From contig CABIYO010000031.1 in NCBI GenBank assembly GCA_902362975.1, positions 1-33,327 on the forward strand: DNA of 33,327 nucleotides. The letters are read 5' to 3'. The stretch comes from Caryophanales bacterium (GTDB lineage Bacteria > Bacillota > Bacilli > Exiguobacteriales > Exiguobacteriaceae). Under the pieces are notes generated by a model. That model did not search any database, had not been told where the DNA came from, and worked only from the letters and a program-made list of their open reading frames with translations. Within the stretch, counting starts at the first letter, position 1; every line of letters starts with the position of its first letter. Positions 15,829 through 24,357 of the stretch are shown here, in pieces. Both the position numbers and the translations under genes were made by a program.

Positions 15829-16353
15829 TTACTGTTTTGCGAACACGTCGATGAACGCACGCATATAATCTGGTAAGTCTGGCGGACGACGACTTGAGAC
15901 GATATGTCCGTCGACGACGACCGGCTCATCATGCCAAATCGCTCCCGCATTTTCCATGTCATCTTTAATTCCCGGTGTACTCGTCACGTTCACCCCGTCT
16001 AAAATGTTCGCAGAAATCAACACCCAACCGGCGTGACAGATTTGACCGATTGGTCGTTTTTGTTCATCCATATAGCGGACGAAACTTTTCACCGAATCGA
16101 AACGGCGCAATAAGTCAGGTGACCATCCGCCTGGCACGAGAATCGCATCGAACGATGTGATGTCCACATCATCAAATGCCACGTCAGATTTTGCTGGCAC
16201 ACCGTATTTACCGATATACGCGTGATCGGCCTTCTCCCCAGCGAGGATCACGTGCGCCCCCTCTTCACGTAGGCGATGCACCGGATACCAAAGCTCTAAA
16301 TCCTCGAAGTCATTACTGACAAGTTGAAGGACTTTCTTCCCTTGTAATTTCAT
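15829..16353 (-). CDS. DJ-1/PfpI-family stress protein (YfkM/GSP18-like)
   Basis: A 174-aa cytoplasmic protein of the class I glutamine amidotransferase-like fold. The nucleophile elbow is GQICHAGW (Cys106, His107), with an acidic partner in the N-terminal FEDLELWYP and the VPGGWSPD loop near 73-80. The C-terminal SSRRPPDLPDYMRAF is typical of PfpI/YfkM. Family members are described as general stress proteins and possible deglycases or chaperones; the exact activity is debated. ATG at 16353 has GGAGGGG at the right distance. The promoter contains a SigB-like element. It heads a likely operon with the Bax1-like gene. Confidence 0.88.
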   Translation of the reverse strand: MKLQGKKVLQLVSNDFEDLELWYPVHRLREEGAHVILAGEKADHAYIGKYGVPAKSDVAFDDVDITSFDAILVPGGWSPDLLRRFDSVKSFVRYMDEQKRPIGQICHAGWVLISANILDGVNVTSTPGIKDDMENAGAIWHDEPVVVDGHIVSSRRPPDLPDYMRAFIDVFAKQ

Positions 16354-16379
16354 CAAACCCCTCCTTTTGTTCACTCCCT

Positions 16380-16409
16380 ATTATACCCAAAAGCGACGGT
16401 TGCGAAAAC
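16380..16409 (-). promoter_or_regulatory. Overlapping SigB-like and SigA -10 promoter of the PfpI-like gene
   Basis: On the minus strand GTTTTC (16404-16409), 15 bp, GGGTAT (16383-16388) matches the SigB consensus GTTTAA-N12-15-GGGTAT at 10 of 12 positions. TATAAT (16380-16385) overlaps its end and could serve SigA, although no good SigA -35 is visible. The B. subtilis homologue YfkM is a SigB-dependent general stress protein, which supports the reading. Confidence 0.5.
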
Positions 16410-16437
16410 GAAGATTAACAATTGTTTTTCCAGGATA

Positions 16438-16467
16438 TTGATTATGGATGATTCTCACTACTATATC
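16438..16467 (+). promoter_or_regulatory. Possible promoter of thyA-dfrA
   Basis: TTGATT (16438-16443), 18 bp, TATATC (16462-16467); each hexamer is 4 of 6. It is the best pair in the gap upstream of thyA. Weak. Confidence 0.35.
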
Positions 16468-16531
16468 TTGTGTTTCCTCCCTACAATTGATACCTTTAGT
16501 GGTAGGAGATTGAGAAGGAGGCACATCACGT

Positions 16532-17326
16532 ATGAAACAATATCATGACTTATGTCGACACATCCTCGACCAAGGTGTCGTAAAAGAAGACCGGACCGGG
16601 ACTGGGACAACGAGTGTATTTGGTTACCAAATGCGTTTCAATCTACAAGAAGGGTTCCCCTTGATCACGACGAAGAAATTACATATCCGTTCCATCATTC
16701 ACGAACTATTATGGTTCATCTCAGGAGAGACGAACGTCCGATACCTTCAAGATAACGGGGTCCGCATTTGGAACGAATGGGCAGATGAAGAAGGAAATCT
16801 CGGCCCGGTATACGGCTCACAGTGGCGCTCATTCCCACGCCCGGACGGCTCGTCCGTCGATCAGCTGGCTCAAGTGATTGAACAAATCAAAACGAATCCA
16901 GATTCGAGACGGTTGATCGTGTCGGCATGGAACCCAGGACAGCTCGAAGAGATGGCCCTCCCTCCGTGTCATCTATTGTTCCAATTCTATGTCGCTGACG
17001 GGAAGCTCTCGTGTCAATTGTATCAACGAAGCGCTGATACGTTTTTAGGAGTACCGTTCAATATCGCTTCATATGCATTACTCACACACATGGTCGCGCA
17101 CGTGACCGGACTTGAAGTCGGCGACTTTGTGCATACCCTTGGTGACGCACATATTTATCATAACCATCTCGAACAAGTGGAACTTCAACTCTCGCGTGAC
17201 CCACGTCCGTTACCACAACTCAAGATTGTCCGTGACGTATCTTCAATTGAATCATTCCGTTTTGAGGACTTTGAAATTCTAGGCTATGACCCGCATCCGC
17301 ATATCAAAGGAGAAGTGAGCGTATGA
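16532..17326 (+). CDS. thyA: Thymidylate synthase
   Basis: 264 aa, exactly the length of E. coli-type ThyA. It makes dTMP from dUMP using 5,10-methylene-THF and releases dihydrofolate. The folate/dUMP motif [12 protein letters not shown] lies at 20-31 and the catalytic Cys146 is in [35 protein letters not shown] (dUMP phosphate and Asn contacts) and [12 protein letters not shown] follow. The C-terminal Val is kept, as the family requires. ATG at 16532 follows GAAGGAGG. It overlaps dfrA by four bases (ATGA), so production of dihydrofolate and its recycling are translationally coupled. Confidence 0.98.
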   Translation: MKQYHDLCRHILDQGVVKEDRTGTGTTSVFGYQMRFNLQEGFPLITTKKLHIRSIIHELLWFISGETNVRYLQDNGVRIWNEWADEEGNLGPVYGSQWRSFPRPDGSSVDQLAQVIEQIKTNPDSRRLIVSAWNPGQLEEMALPPCHLLFQFYVADGKLSCQLYQRSADTFLGVPFNIASYALLTHMVAHVTGLEVGDFVHTLGDAHIYHNHLEQVELQLSRDPRPLPQLKIVRDVSSIESFRFEDFEILGYDPHPHIKGEVSV

Positions 17327-17808
17327 TTTCACACGTCGTCGCTTATGGGCAGAATCGCGAAATCGGAAAGGATAATGACTTATTATGGCGCTTGCCAGAT
17401 GACTTGAAACACTTCAAGGCCATCACGTCTGGCGGGACGGTCGTGATGGGAAGAAAGACATTTGAGTCCATTGGTAAAGCGTTGCCGAACCGCCGCAATA
17501 TCGTCGTCACATCTGATGCTTCCTTTTCAGCCGATGAAGTCGAGGTGTGGCATGATTTAGACCGTCTCGTTGAAATGAGTCAACAGGAAGAATGGTTTGT
17601 CATCGGTGGCGCAACATTGTACAAACAGACGATGCCGATGACGAGCCGGATCTATGCAACGGAAGTCGCTGCATCGTTCGAGGCCGATACGTATTATCCC
17701 GAACGAACTGGGGAATGGACGGTTACGAGTACAACCGACCACCCACAAGACGAATCACACGCATATGCCTTTTCATTCAAACAATACGACAAAACAGACA
17801 TCGAATAA
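17323..17808 (+). CDS. dfrA: Dihydrofolate reductase
   Basis: 161 aa. It reduces dihydrofolate to tetrahydrofolate with NADPH and is the trimethoprim target. The N-terminal Met20-type loop is [18 protein letters not shown] with catalytic Asp27. NADPH-binding [12 protein letters not shown] and [11 protein letters not shown] are present. ATG at 17323 has AAAGGAG 10 bases upstream inside thyA and overlaps the thyA stop. Chromosomal type: nothing suggests a mobile, resistance-type DHFR. Confidence 0.97.
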   Translation: MISHVVAYGQNREIGKDNDLLWRLPDDLKHFKAITSGGTVVMGRKTFESIGKALPNRRNIVVTSDASFSADEVEVWHDLDRLVEMSQQEEWFVIGGATLYKQTMPMTSRIYATEVAASFEADTYYPERTGEWTVTSTTDHPQDESHAYAFSFKQYDKTDIE

Positions 17809-17824
17809 TTGATGTCTGTTTTTT
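17791..17824. terminator. Bidirectional terminator between dfrA and the GGDEF gene
   Basis: Stem AAAACAGACATC/GATGTCTGTTTT (17791-17802 with 17811-17822), 8-base loop, T-run at the end. It overlaps both the dfrA stop and the GGDEF-gene stop, serving both converging genes. Confidence 0.88.
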
Positions 17825-19313
17825 AGTCTGGCAATTTTTCTAGCCACTGTTCAATTTTTTTCGTAATGACTTCGTCCTGTCCTCCGTCCGCATAATCGTC
17901 ATAGATCGCTTCAAGTTCAGACGCCGTTCGTTTCGATACAGCAAGAATGTGGCTGTATTTGCCTCGTTGCTCTTTCACAGCAGACAACGTCCCTTTCGCT
18001 TCTTGCGCACGCGCATCATCCAAGACGAACATCTCGATATTGTCATTACAAGAATACGCCTCGTAAGGACGGTAGACGACTTCATATCGGCGGTGCTCTT
18101 TCGGGAGTCGATCAGCGAGCGATGTATAGGTATTGGCAGACATCGTCACATAGGCGATTCGCTTCTCCTCACGAACAGCAGAAGTGTATCGGACGACACG
18201 ATTTCGACCATCTCGTTTCGCCTTATACAGCGCCTCATCTGCGTAGGCACACCACTCTCCAAGTGTATAACCTGTCTGGCAGACTCGGGTGTATCCAATC
18301 GACACCGTCACCTGATGGTCGTATGGAAATTCCATTTCTTCGATACGTGTTCGGACTCGCTCGAGTACCGATTCGACGATTGCACGGTCTGAGACGTTCA
18401 AGAGGATTAAAAATTCTTCTCCTCCGTATCGGATGAGCTCATCACTAGAACGAATGGCATGACGGATTTCTTCAGAAACGCGATGAAGAACGTCATCGCC
18501 ATACGAGTGACCGAACGTATCATTCAATTGTTTGAAGTGATCGATATCGAGAAGTGCGACAGCAAAACTCTCACCAGACCGCTCCAATCTCGAGATGAAC
18601 CGAGAAAAGGTCGCCTTTAAATACTTACGGTTGAAAGCACCCGTTAATTCATCCACGAGTAACGCTTTTGATACGAGACGTGATTTTTCGATATGTAGTC
18701 CGAGACGCACCAATCGTTCCTCCATCGGCACCCACGATTCCCAATAATCGTCGAATCCGTATGAATAGGCAGCAAGACGATAATGTTCATTCGTTCCGAT
18801 GACAATGAGGGGAACGTAGAGCTTTCTCATCTTGCTAACGAACGATTGGATATCTCGCTCTTTAAATTGTGGCCATAATTCAACGTCCATGATGATAGCT
18901 TTTGGCACATCCTCATAATCGTATTCGACGGCTTCTTCAAGGGTCTGCAAAAATACCGGACGTGCCCCGAGCTTTTCAACGCGCGACTTGTAACGACTAA
19001 ATGTGGAAAAGCTTGCGGATAAGATGAGGACGAGATCTTCGTCCTCTTGTTCAATCCCCAAGACGGTATGGATATAACGTTTCACAGGAGAGATCAAGGT
19101 CAAAGCTTCCGCTTGTGTAAGGACGCTTGGCAACTCCTTCGCGTCAGACTCGACACGACTAAAGATTTCTAACAAATGCATCAACCGTCGTTGCCGAACT
19201 TCCTTCTTCATCCAATCGAGTAGAAACTCGATATCGCTTTTTGGAATTTGTCTCGACTCCGATATCTTTTTCAAAATCATATGTATACGCTCAGTGAGTT
19301 GACCTTGCTCCAT
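17823..19313 (-). CDS. Diguanylate cyclase with degenerate receiver-like flanking domains
   Basis: 496 aa, no membrane span. Order: helical N-terminus (1-88); receiver-like fold (about 92-210) with D143 in AIIMDVELW at the phosphorylation position, but VP in place of the conserved Lys-Pro; GGDEF domain (about 218-380) starting LTGAFNRKYL; and a C-terminal alpha/beta segment (about 384-496) that again looks receiver-like. The active-site motif is GGEEF (297-301), expected to be active. An inhibitory I-site RxxD (R288-D291) lies five residues before it, so c-di-GMP feedback inhibition is likely. The product is the second messenger c-di-GMP, which controls motility and adhesion. ATG at 19313 is preceded by a G-rich SD (GGGGGG). 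Which signal it senses is unknown. Confidence 0.9.
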   Translation of the reverse strand: MEQGQLTERIHMILKKISESRQIPKSDIEFLLDWMKKEVRQRRLMHLLEIFSRVESDAKELPSVLTQAEALTLISPVKRYIHTVLGIEQEDEDLVLILSASFSTFSRYKSRVEKLGARPVFLQTLEEAVEYDYEDVPKAIIMDVELWPQFKERDIQSFVSKMRKLYVPLIVIGTNEHYRLAAYSYGFDDYWESWVPMEERLVRLGLHIEKSRLVSKALLVDELTGAFNRKYLKATFSRFISRLERSGESFAVALLDIDHFKQLNDTFGHSYGDDVLHRVSEEIRHAIRSSDELIRYGGEEFLILLNVSDRAIVESVLERVRTRIEEMEFPYDHQVTVSIGYTRVCQTGYTLGEWCAYADEALYKAKRDGRNRVVRYTSAVREEKRIAYVTMSANTYTSLADRLPKEHRRYEVVYRPYEAYSCNDNIEMFVLDDARAQEAKGTLSAVKEQRGKYSHILAVSKRTASELEAIYDDYADGGQDEVITKKIEQWLEKLPD

Positions 19314-19360
19314 TCCCGTCCCCCCGTATGTTCGTACTCCCCGAATTCTCTTATGTTTCG

Positions 19361-19389
19361 ATTATGCGACTTCTCAGGATAAAATACAA
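19361..19389 (-). promoter_or_regulatory. Promoter of the GGDEF gene
   Basis: Minus strand TTGTAT (19384-19389, 3 of 6), 17 bp, CATAAT (19361-19366, 5 of 6). Confidence 0.5.
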
Positions 19390-19426
19390 CTATTTCCTTA
19401 TTTATTTTCTATTGTTTTACATATCA

Positions 19427-19444
19427 TTAGGACTTAAGTCCTAA
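19427..19444. repeat. Perfect 18-bp palindrome
   Basis: TTAGGACTTAAGTCCTAA reads identically on both strands. It lies 38 bp upstream of the proposed -35 of the GGDEF gene and about 40 bp beyond the fumC stop. On neither strand is it followed by a T-tract as a terminator would be, so a protein-binding site is more likely. Confidence 0.6.
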
Positions 19445-19455
19445 AAAAGACATAC

Positions 19456-19480
19456 TAAAAGCGGTCTTGCGACCGCTTTG
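19456..19480 (-). terminator. Terminator of fumC
   Basis: Minus strand AAAGCGGTC-GCAA-GACCGCTTT followed by TAG and mixed bases; 9-bp perfect stem and tetraloop, immediately after the stop codon at 19483. The T-tract is short. Confidence 0.75.
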
Positions 19481-19482
19481 TG

Positions 19483-20883
19483 TTATTTTTTCACTTTTAA
19501 GTTTGGTGACGTCATTTCCTCCGGACGAATCCATTGATCGAATTGTTCTTCCGTTAATAAACCAGTTTCTAAGGCTGCTTCTTTCAAAGAAGTACCATTT
19601 TTATGTGCCAATTTCGCAATTTTTGCCGCATTTTCGTATCCGATATGCGGGTTAAGTGCTGTAACGAGCATGAGTGACTGTTCCACATTATGTGAGATCA
19701 CTTCATGATTTGGTTCGATTCCGACAGCGCAATGATCATTAAACGAATGTAAACTGTCCGTCAATAGACGACAAGTCTGTAGGAAATTATACATAATGAC
19801 TGGTTTGAAGACGTTCAATTCAAAGTTCCCTTGACTCGCCCCAAAACCGATCGTCGCATCATTTCCGAGTACTTGTGCGGCAACCATCGTGAGCGCCTCA
19901 CTTTGAGTCGGGTTAACTTTACCCGGCATGATGGAACTTCCCGGTTCGTTCTCCGGAATGGTGATTTCTCCGATTCCTGCACGTGGTCCAGAAGCCAACC
20001 ATCGCACATCGTTCGCAATCTTCATCGCGTCCATCGCTAAGGCTTTTAATGCACCATGCGTGAAGACGAGTTGATCGTGACTCGTGAGGGAGTGGAACTT
20101 GTTGACGGCTGTTACAAACGGTTTGCCCGTCTCTTCTGAGATTTTCTTCGCTACAACTTCACCGAACTCAGGGTGTGCATTGATCCCTGTCCCGACAGCC
20201 GTTCCTCCAAGTGCAAGCTCCGTGAGTGGTTCAATCGTGCGCTCGATCATCTGTTTTGACAATTCAAGCATCCGGACCCACCCACTGATTTCTTGACCGA
20301 GTGTGATCGGCGTCGCGTCTTGAAGGTGCGTCCGACCAATTTTGACAATATCCATAAACGCCTCAGCTTTTTGTGAAAGGGTTTGATAAAGCGAGTCGAT
20401 TGCTGGAAGGACATCATCTTGTACGGAAAGGATGGCGGCGATGTGCATCGCGGTCGGGTACGTATCGTTCGAGCTTTGCGATTTGTTCACGTCATCATTC
20501 GGATGAATCGTGATAGATGCTCCACGAGCCTGTAACTTTTCATTCGCAAGATGTGCAATGACTTCGTTGACGTTCATGTTTGACTGCGTGCCCGACCCTG
20601 TCTGCCAGACGACGAGCGGGAATTCCGCGTCATGTTGCCCTGCTAAAATCTCATCTGCCACCTCTGCGATGATTGCTGCTTTTTCTTCCTCGAGTACACC
20701 GAGTTCAGCGTTTGCTAATGCTGCACCTTTTTTCAAAATGGCAAATGCGTATACGATTTCAAGCGGCATCTTCTCCGAACCAATTTTAAAGTTTTCGAGA
20801 CTACGTTGCGTTTGTGCTCCCCATTTCGCCGTAGCTGGAACTTTAATTTCCCCCATTGTGTCCCGTTCAATCCGATAATCCAT
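19483..20883 (-). CDS. fumC: Class II fumarate hydratase
   Basis: 466-aa iron-independent fumarase of the TCA cycle, interconverting fumarate and L-malate; active as a tetramer in the cytoplasm. Visible motifs are the N-terminal [30 protein letters not shown], the second-region [31 protein letters not shown] with the catalytic His, and the superfamily signature [11 protein letters not shown]. FumC rather than AspA is favoured by length and by the fumarase-type TQSNMN and [14 protein letters not shown] context. ATG at 20883 follows GAGGGGG. A cre-like site overlaps the 5' region, so carbon repression is plausible. Confidence 0.96.
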   Translation of the reverse strand: MDYRIERDTMGEIKVPATAKWGAQTQRSLENFKIGSEKMPLEIVYAFAILKKGAALANAELGVLEEEKAAIIAEVADEILAGQHDAEFPLVVWQTGSGTQSNMNVNEVIAHLANEKLQARGASITIHPNDDVNKSQSSNDTYPTAMHIAAILSVQDDVLPAIDSLYQTLSQKAEAFMDIVKIGRTHLQDATPITLGQEISGWVRMLELSKQMIERTIEPLTELALGGTAVGTGINAHPEFGEVVAKKISEETGKPFVTAVNKFHSLTSHDQLVFTHGALKALAMDAMKIANDVRWLASGPRAGIGEITIPENEPGSSIMPGKVNPTQSEALTMVAAQVLGNDATIGFGASQGNFELNVFKPVIMYNFLQTCRLLTDSLHSFNDHCAVGIEPNHEVISHNVEQSLMLVTALNPHIGYENAAKIAKLAHKNGTSLKEAALETGLLTEEQFDQWIRPEEMTSPNLKVKK

Positions 20884-20904
20884 ATATAATTCCCCCTCTA
20901 TAGT

Positions 20905-20918
20905 TGACTACGCTTTCA
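20905..20918. promoter_or_regulatory. cre-like site upstream of fumC
   Basis: On the minus strand TGAAAGCGTAGTCA, A on both flanks, fits WTGNAANCGNWWNCAW at 15 of 16 positions. It lies 22-35 bp before the start codon, where CcpA binding would block transcription. Confidence 0.5.
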
Positions 20919-20954
20919 TTTTAGCGAAAAACCATCTAAAAAGAAATGACTCCG

Positions 20955-20988
20955 TCAAAAAAGCGACCAAGAATAATCTCGGTCGCTT
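20955..20988 (-). terminator. Terminator of the nuclease/GTPase operon
   Basis: Minus strand AAGCGACC, 12-base loop, GGTCGCTT and then further T (six in all), overlapping the RNase H-like gene stop codon. Confidence 0.85.
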
Positions 20989-21379
20989 AATTCATTCCAT
21001 TCAATGCGTCACGTGCAATCACGTCTGCCCGATTCTCCGCTCGTGGGACCCATTTCAAGAACACGGTCGGCAATTCATCATAGGCAATTAGTGCTTTCAG
21101 AAACAGAGGCTTCGCCGAAGCATCTTTCATGAAACGTTGCTCTAGTGCGCGAACAATCACTTCGGCATCGGAATACAGCATGAATGAGGTTTCGCCTTCC
21201 AATACATGCGCTTGTTCCAGCGCATAAGCACATGCAGCCAATTCCGCGTGAACGCTTGTCAATCCTTGCATTCGACGTTTAAACGTCAATACGGTACCGT
21301 CGGACGACTTGATCCACACGCCGATTCCGTTCTCTCCAGTCGTCTGATTAGTGGCCGCGTCAAAATAGATGTGAACCAA
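20987..21379 (-). CDS. RNase HI-like protein (YpdQ-like)
   Basis: 130 aa, short RNase HI fold. All four acidic residues of the RNase H active site can be placed: D7 (IYFDAATN), E46 (SVHAELAA), D71 (LYSDAEV) and D119 (RAENRADVIA). It lies directly after a YpcP-like 5'-3' exonuclease, the same neighbourhood as ypdQ in B. subtilis. The start is taken as the TTG at 21379: GGGAGGCG lies 7 bases before it and the RNase H fold begins there. Upstream in-frame starts (ATG 21415 and beyond) would add a basic stretch overlapping the exonuclease gene. Translation is coupled, since the start lies inside the end of the exonuclease gene. Role would be removal of RNA in hybrids, if active. Confidence 0.85.
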   Translation of the reverse strand: MVHIYFDAATNQTTGENGIGVWIKSSDGTVLTFKRRMQGLTSVHAELAACAYALEQAHVLEGETSFMLYSDAEVIVRALEQRFMKDASAKPLFLKALIAYDELPTVFLKWVPRAENRADVIARDALNGMN

Positions 21380-22142
21380 ATCGGTACGCCTCCCAATCCG
21401 TGTTGACAGGTGCATGGATATCAATCTGTGACAGTCGTTTCGACAAGAGCGCGATCTCTTCATGACCGTCTAGTTTTTTGGCATATTTTTGATGGGGCGT
21501 TTCGAGTGTTTCATTTTGAACATGCGCATAAAGCGTCTCAATCGTATCGTAATGCTGAATTAAAATCGTCGCCGTCTTCGGACCGATGCCACGTACACCT
21601 GGGATGTTATCCGAGGAGTCGCCCTGCAATGCCTTCACATCGACAAATTGATATGGTTTCACGCCATACATTATTTCAAAAGTAGCTTCATCGACGAGCT
21701 GTTCCTCACCTTTTTTTGGCATGATTTGAAACACGTTCGGAGACAACAACTGAAGTAGATCGCGGTCCGAGGAATAGAGATATGATTCGCCCGGGAACAC
21801 TGTCGCGACGGCGCCCATTAAATCATCCGCTTCATATCCCGTCAACTCGGATTGTAAGATGGCTCGTTCATGCAAAGCGGCTCTCAATTTCAAATAGTCT
21901 TCGAAAAGCGGTTCCGGGAGTCCATTACGCGTTGCTTTATATTCAGGATACATCGCATAGCGGTGGGTAGACTCTCGTGTCCCGTCCCAAAAGAAAGCGA
22001 TATGGGAAAAGTCTGTCGTCCAGGAATCCACCTTTCGAAGTAATCCTTTCACAGTCACTTCCGGATCTTGTGCCCGTCTTCGCTCCGTCGCAAAATAATA
22101 ACGGGACAACAAATTAAATCCGTCAACTAGAATAAGCTTCAT
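21360..22142 (-). CDS. 5'-3' exonuclease (YpcP-like, Pol I-type FEN domain)
   Basis: A 260-aa stand-alone version of the 5' nuclease domain of DNA polymerase I. It begins MKLILVDGFNLLSRYYFA with the first metal-binding Asp in VDGFN. The acidic cluster continues in FWDG, YEADDLMG and YSSDRDLLQLL. The helix-hairpin-helix is VDVKALQGDSSDNIPGVRGIGPKTATILI. It processes RNA primers or flaps in lagging-strand and repair synthesis. ATG at 22142 lies 20 bp inside the GTPase gene, with GAGGTGGAG as SD; a GTG 15 bases earlier is less likely. Middle gene of a coupled operon. Confidence 0.93.
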   Translation of the reverse strand: MKLILVDGFNLLSRYYFATERRRAQDPEVTVKGLLRKVDSWTTDFSHIAFFWDGTRESTHRYAMYPEYKATRNGLPEPLFEDYLKLRAALHERAILQSELTGYEADDLMGAVATVFPGESYLYSSDRDLLQLLSPNVFQIMPKKGEEQLVDEATFEIMYGVKPYQFVDVKALQGDSSDNIPGVRGIGPKTATILIQHYDTIETLYAHVQNETLETPHQKYAKKLDGHEEIALLSKRLSQIDIHAPVNTDWEAYRFGSHLF

Positions 22143-23073
22143 CTTGCTCCACCTCACATGCTTTTAATCCCCGTGCTAGTGCGTCTTGGTCTAGTTCCTT
22201 CCCAATCCAAACAAATACGGAACGGTCCCCTTCATGCACCTCATTTGCAAATGTCGCGCCCATCAACTGATTCGTCGCTTGAATGACAAACTTGCGCTCC
22301 TCATCCTGTAAGCGGACGATTGCCTTCATCCGATACATCGCATCCTCGTAGTGCATCAACACTTCACGAACGTAACGGGTCACGCGCTCCCGAGACAACG
22401 GACGCTCAGCACTCAACGTGATGGCACGGAGGGAGGAGACCGATTCACTCGTCTCTGTCAGTTGACTCAACTTCTGTTCATCGACACGTGACAGTTGGAA
22501 CGTATTCTCAAGTAATTCGTAATCACCTTCTGTTTGAATCGTCTCTACAATCCTTACCGTCGGATTGAGTTGTTCGATTCGGCGGCGTGCTTGATCAAGT
22601 TCATCCGACGACACTAAATCGGTTTTATTTAACAAAATGAGATCGGCATAAGCGATTTGATGAATTCCTTCTTTGAACAGTTCACGGTCCATTTGACTGG
22701 CATCCACAACCGTCAAGATGGCGTTCATTTTAAAGTGTTGACGTAAGTACTCGTCATAATAAATCGTCTGAATGATCGGTGCGGGATCGGCGACACCGGT
22801 CGTCTCGATGATGACTCGGTCGAATGTTTCTTGCTTTGCTGCGAGTTGATAGAACGTCTTACTCAAATCATTTTGGATGGAACAGCAAATACATCCGTTT
22901 GAAAGTTCAATCTGCTCTTGGTCCATCTTGACAATCAATTGTTCATCGATATTAATCGCGCCGAGCTCGTTGACGATCAGACAAATCTTTTCGTCCGTCG
23001 CCGCGAGTAAACGATTCATATACGTCGTCTTGCCTGCTCCTAAAAATCCGGTCACTAATTGTACGGGAATCAT
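22123..23073 (-). CDS. G3E-family GTPase (CobW/YjiA/ZNG1-type metallochaperone)
   Basis: A 316-aa P-loop GTPase. The Walker A is GFLGAGKTT (9-17), the metal-binding CxCC motif is GCICC with C61, C63 and C64, the Walker B region is RVIIETTGVADP and the guanine motif is NKTD. The C-terminal CobW domain begins near 215 (LRAITLSAERPLSRERV). Members with CxCC deliver Zn or other metals to client enzymes in a GTP-dependent way. Cobalamin synthesis is unlikely: no cob genes are near. ATG at 23073 follows AAAGGGTGG. It starts 15 bp after the YhaM-like gene and overlaps the exonuclease start. Its client could be a neighbour, but that is inference. Confidence 0.92.
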   Translation of the reverse strand: MIPVQLVTGFLGAGKTTYMNRLLAATDEKICLIVNELGAINIDEQLIVKMDQEQIELSNGCICCSIQNDLSKTFYQLAAKQETFDRVIIETTGVADPAPIIQTIYYDEYLRQHFKMNAILTVVDASQMDRELFKEGIHQIAYADLILLNKTDLVSSDELDQARRRIEQLNPTVRIVETIQTEGDYELLENTFQLSRVDEQKLSQLTETSESVSSLRAITLSAERPLSRERVTRYVREVLMHYEDAMYRMKAIVRLQDEERKFVIQATNQLMGATFANEVHEGDRSVFVWIGKELDQDALARGLKACEVEQDEAYSS

Positions 23074-23088
23074 GATACCACCCTTTTC

Positions 23089-24267
23089 TTACAAATCTTC
23101 GTGCGCGCGAGCCCATTTTTCATAACGCGCATCCAATAAATCAATCAAGTGAAGCATCCAAGCCTCCGTCGTCATCGGGAGGACACTCGATCCCCACTCA
23201 CGTTTCCCATGATGTGATAAAATCATGTGCCAGATCCGGTGATGGACATCCAATGGCAATCGCGTCGACGTCTGGCGTAACGTTTCTTCAAACAATAGCC
23301 CACCGTATGGCATATGCCCGATCAATGTGCCCATCGGGTTGATGGAGATACCGGTCGATTCACTTGTGCCCTCAACGGGAGATAACTTCTCAAAACGATT
23401 CGGACTAGATAACAGATGGCTGTATTCATATATTTTTCCGATGTCGTGGAAGAGGATTCCAAGTGCGAGTTCATCCCAACTCAACGGTTCTTTCCGCTCG
23501 GCCATCGCTTCACAGGCGGCATACAGCGATTCAAACGTTCCTTTATATGCCTGTTCGATTTTAACACCGTTCATCGTATTCCAAAGGTCGACTTTGTGCA
23601 ACTGCTCCGCTTCTTTTATTACACGAAACACCATCGCCAGATAGTCATCTTGCTCTTGAATTCGATAGCCGAGACGAAGCATACACACGGTATGCTTTAA
23701 TAGACCTCCCGCATAGTTATGGTGGTGATAGAGTGCCGCTGGCGAAAGGACGAAATCATCCCAAACGAAATCAAGGAGGCCGTAGGCGATCTGTTGATAG
23801 GTCGGTGACAACGTATCAATCAAACTGAACAATTCATCCGCAAACTGCTCCATCGTCTCATCCCCTGGCAAGCCTGGTAATAACGAGATTGCCTCATCTT
23901 TTGAGATGGGATGGACGCGGTCAATCGTAATCGATTTGGCGCCATCCGGTTTTGGATAGACATCGATTTTCCCGGACAATTCGATGACACCCGATTCATA
24001 GATTGGAAGCAGTTCATTCTCATTCCCTCGAAGCCAATGTTTGGCACGCATCATCCCGTTCGCCGTCGTGACACTAAGTTGAAGCCATTTTGCACCGTTC
24101 TTTCCTTCTCTTACCTCGACTGTGCTGACAAGCGCTTTCGTTTGGACAGGAGTCCCGTCTGCTAACTGGTCTAAACGCTCTTTTGATTTGTCTATTTGCG
24201 GTATTTGAAATCGATCATGGTTCATCGATGAACCGATGACCGGATCAATTTGTTGATAATAGTTCAT
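23089..24267 (-). CDS. yhaM: YhaM-like OB-fold/HD-domain 3'-5' exoribonuclease
   Basis: 392 aa. An OB-fold nucleic-acid domain (about 40-125, QTKALVSTVEVREGKNGAKWLQLSV) is followed by an HD hydrolase domain with HHHNYAGGLLKHT (H181-H192), HD at 274-275 in LGILFHDIGKIYEY, and late His residues in HRIWHMILSHHGKREWG. YhaM degrades RNA ends, and also ssDNA, from the 3' end with Mn or Co. It is longer than B. subtilis YhaM (about 314 aa), with extra sequence between the two His motifs (about 205-262), so it may be a distinct branch. ATG at 24267 is 8 bases from GGAGG; the ATG at 24273 touches the SD. First gene of the operon. Confidence 0.85.
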   Translation of the reverse strand: MNYYQQIDPVIGSSMNHDRFQIPQIDKSKERLDQLADGTPVQTKALVSTVEVREGKNGAKWLQLSVTTANGMMRAKHWLRGNENELLPIYESGVIELSGKIDVYPKPDGAKSITIDRVHPISKDEAISLLPGLPGDETMEQFADELFSLIDTLSPTYQQIAYGLLDFVWDDFVLSPAALYHHHNYAGGLLKHTVCMLRLGYRIQEQDDYLAMVFRVIKEAEQLHKVDLWNTMNGVKIEQAYKGTFESLYAACEAMAERKEPLSWDELALGILFHDIGKIYEYSHLLSSPNRFEKLSPVEGTSESTGISINPMGTLIGHMPYGGLLFEETLRQTSTRLPLDVHHRIWHMILSHHGKREWGSSVLPMTTEAWMLHLIDLLDARYEKWARAHEDL

Positions 24268-24357
24268 AATCATTCCCTCCTCGCATCTTCTGACATTGTA
24301 TCGTGTTTTCGTTCATTAGGCGAACATACTTTCTAGTAGGGTCTCGATTTTCCAATC

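Noticed and set aside
22123..23073. Cobalamin biosynthesis role for the CobW-domain GTPase
   Set aside because: No cobalamin genes nearby; the CxCC type fits metal chaperones better.
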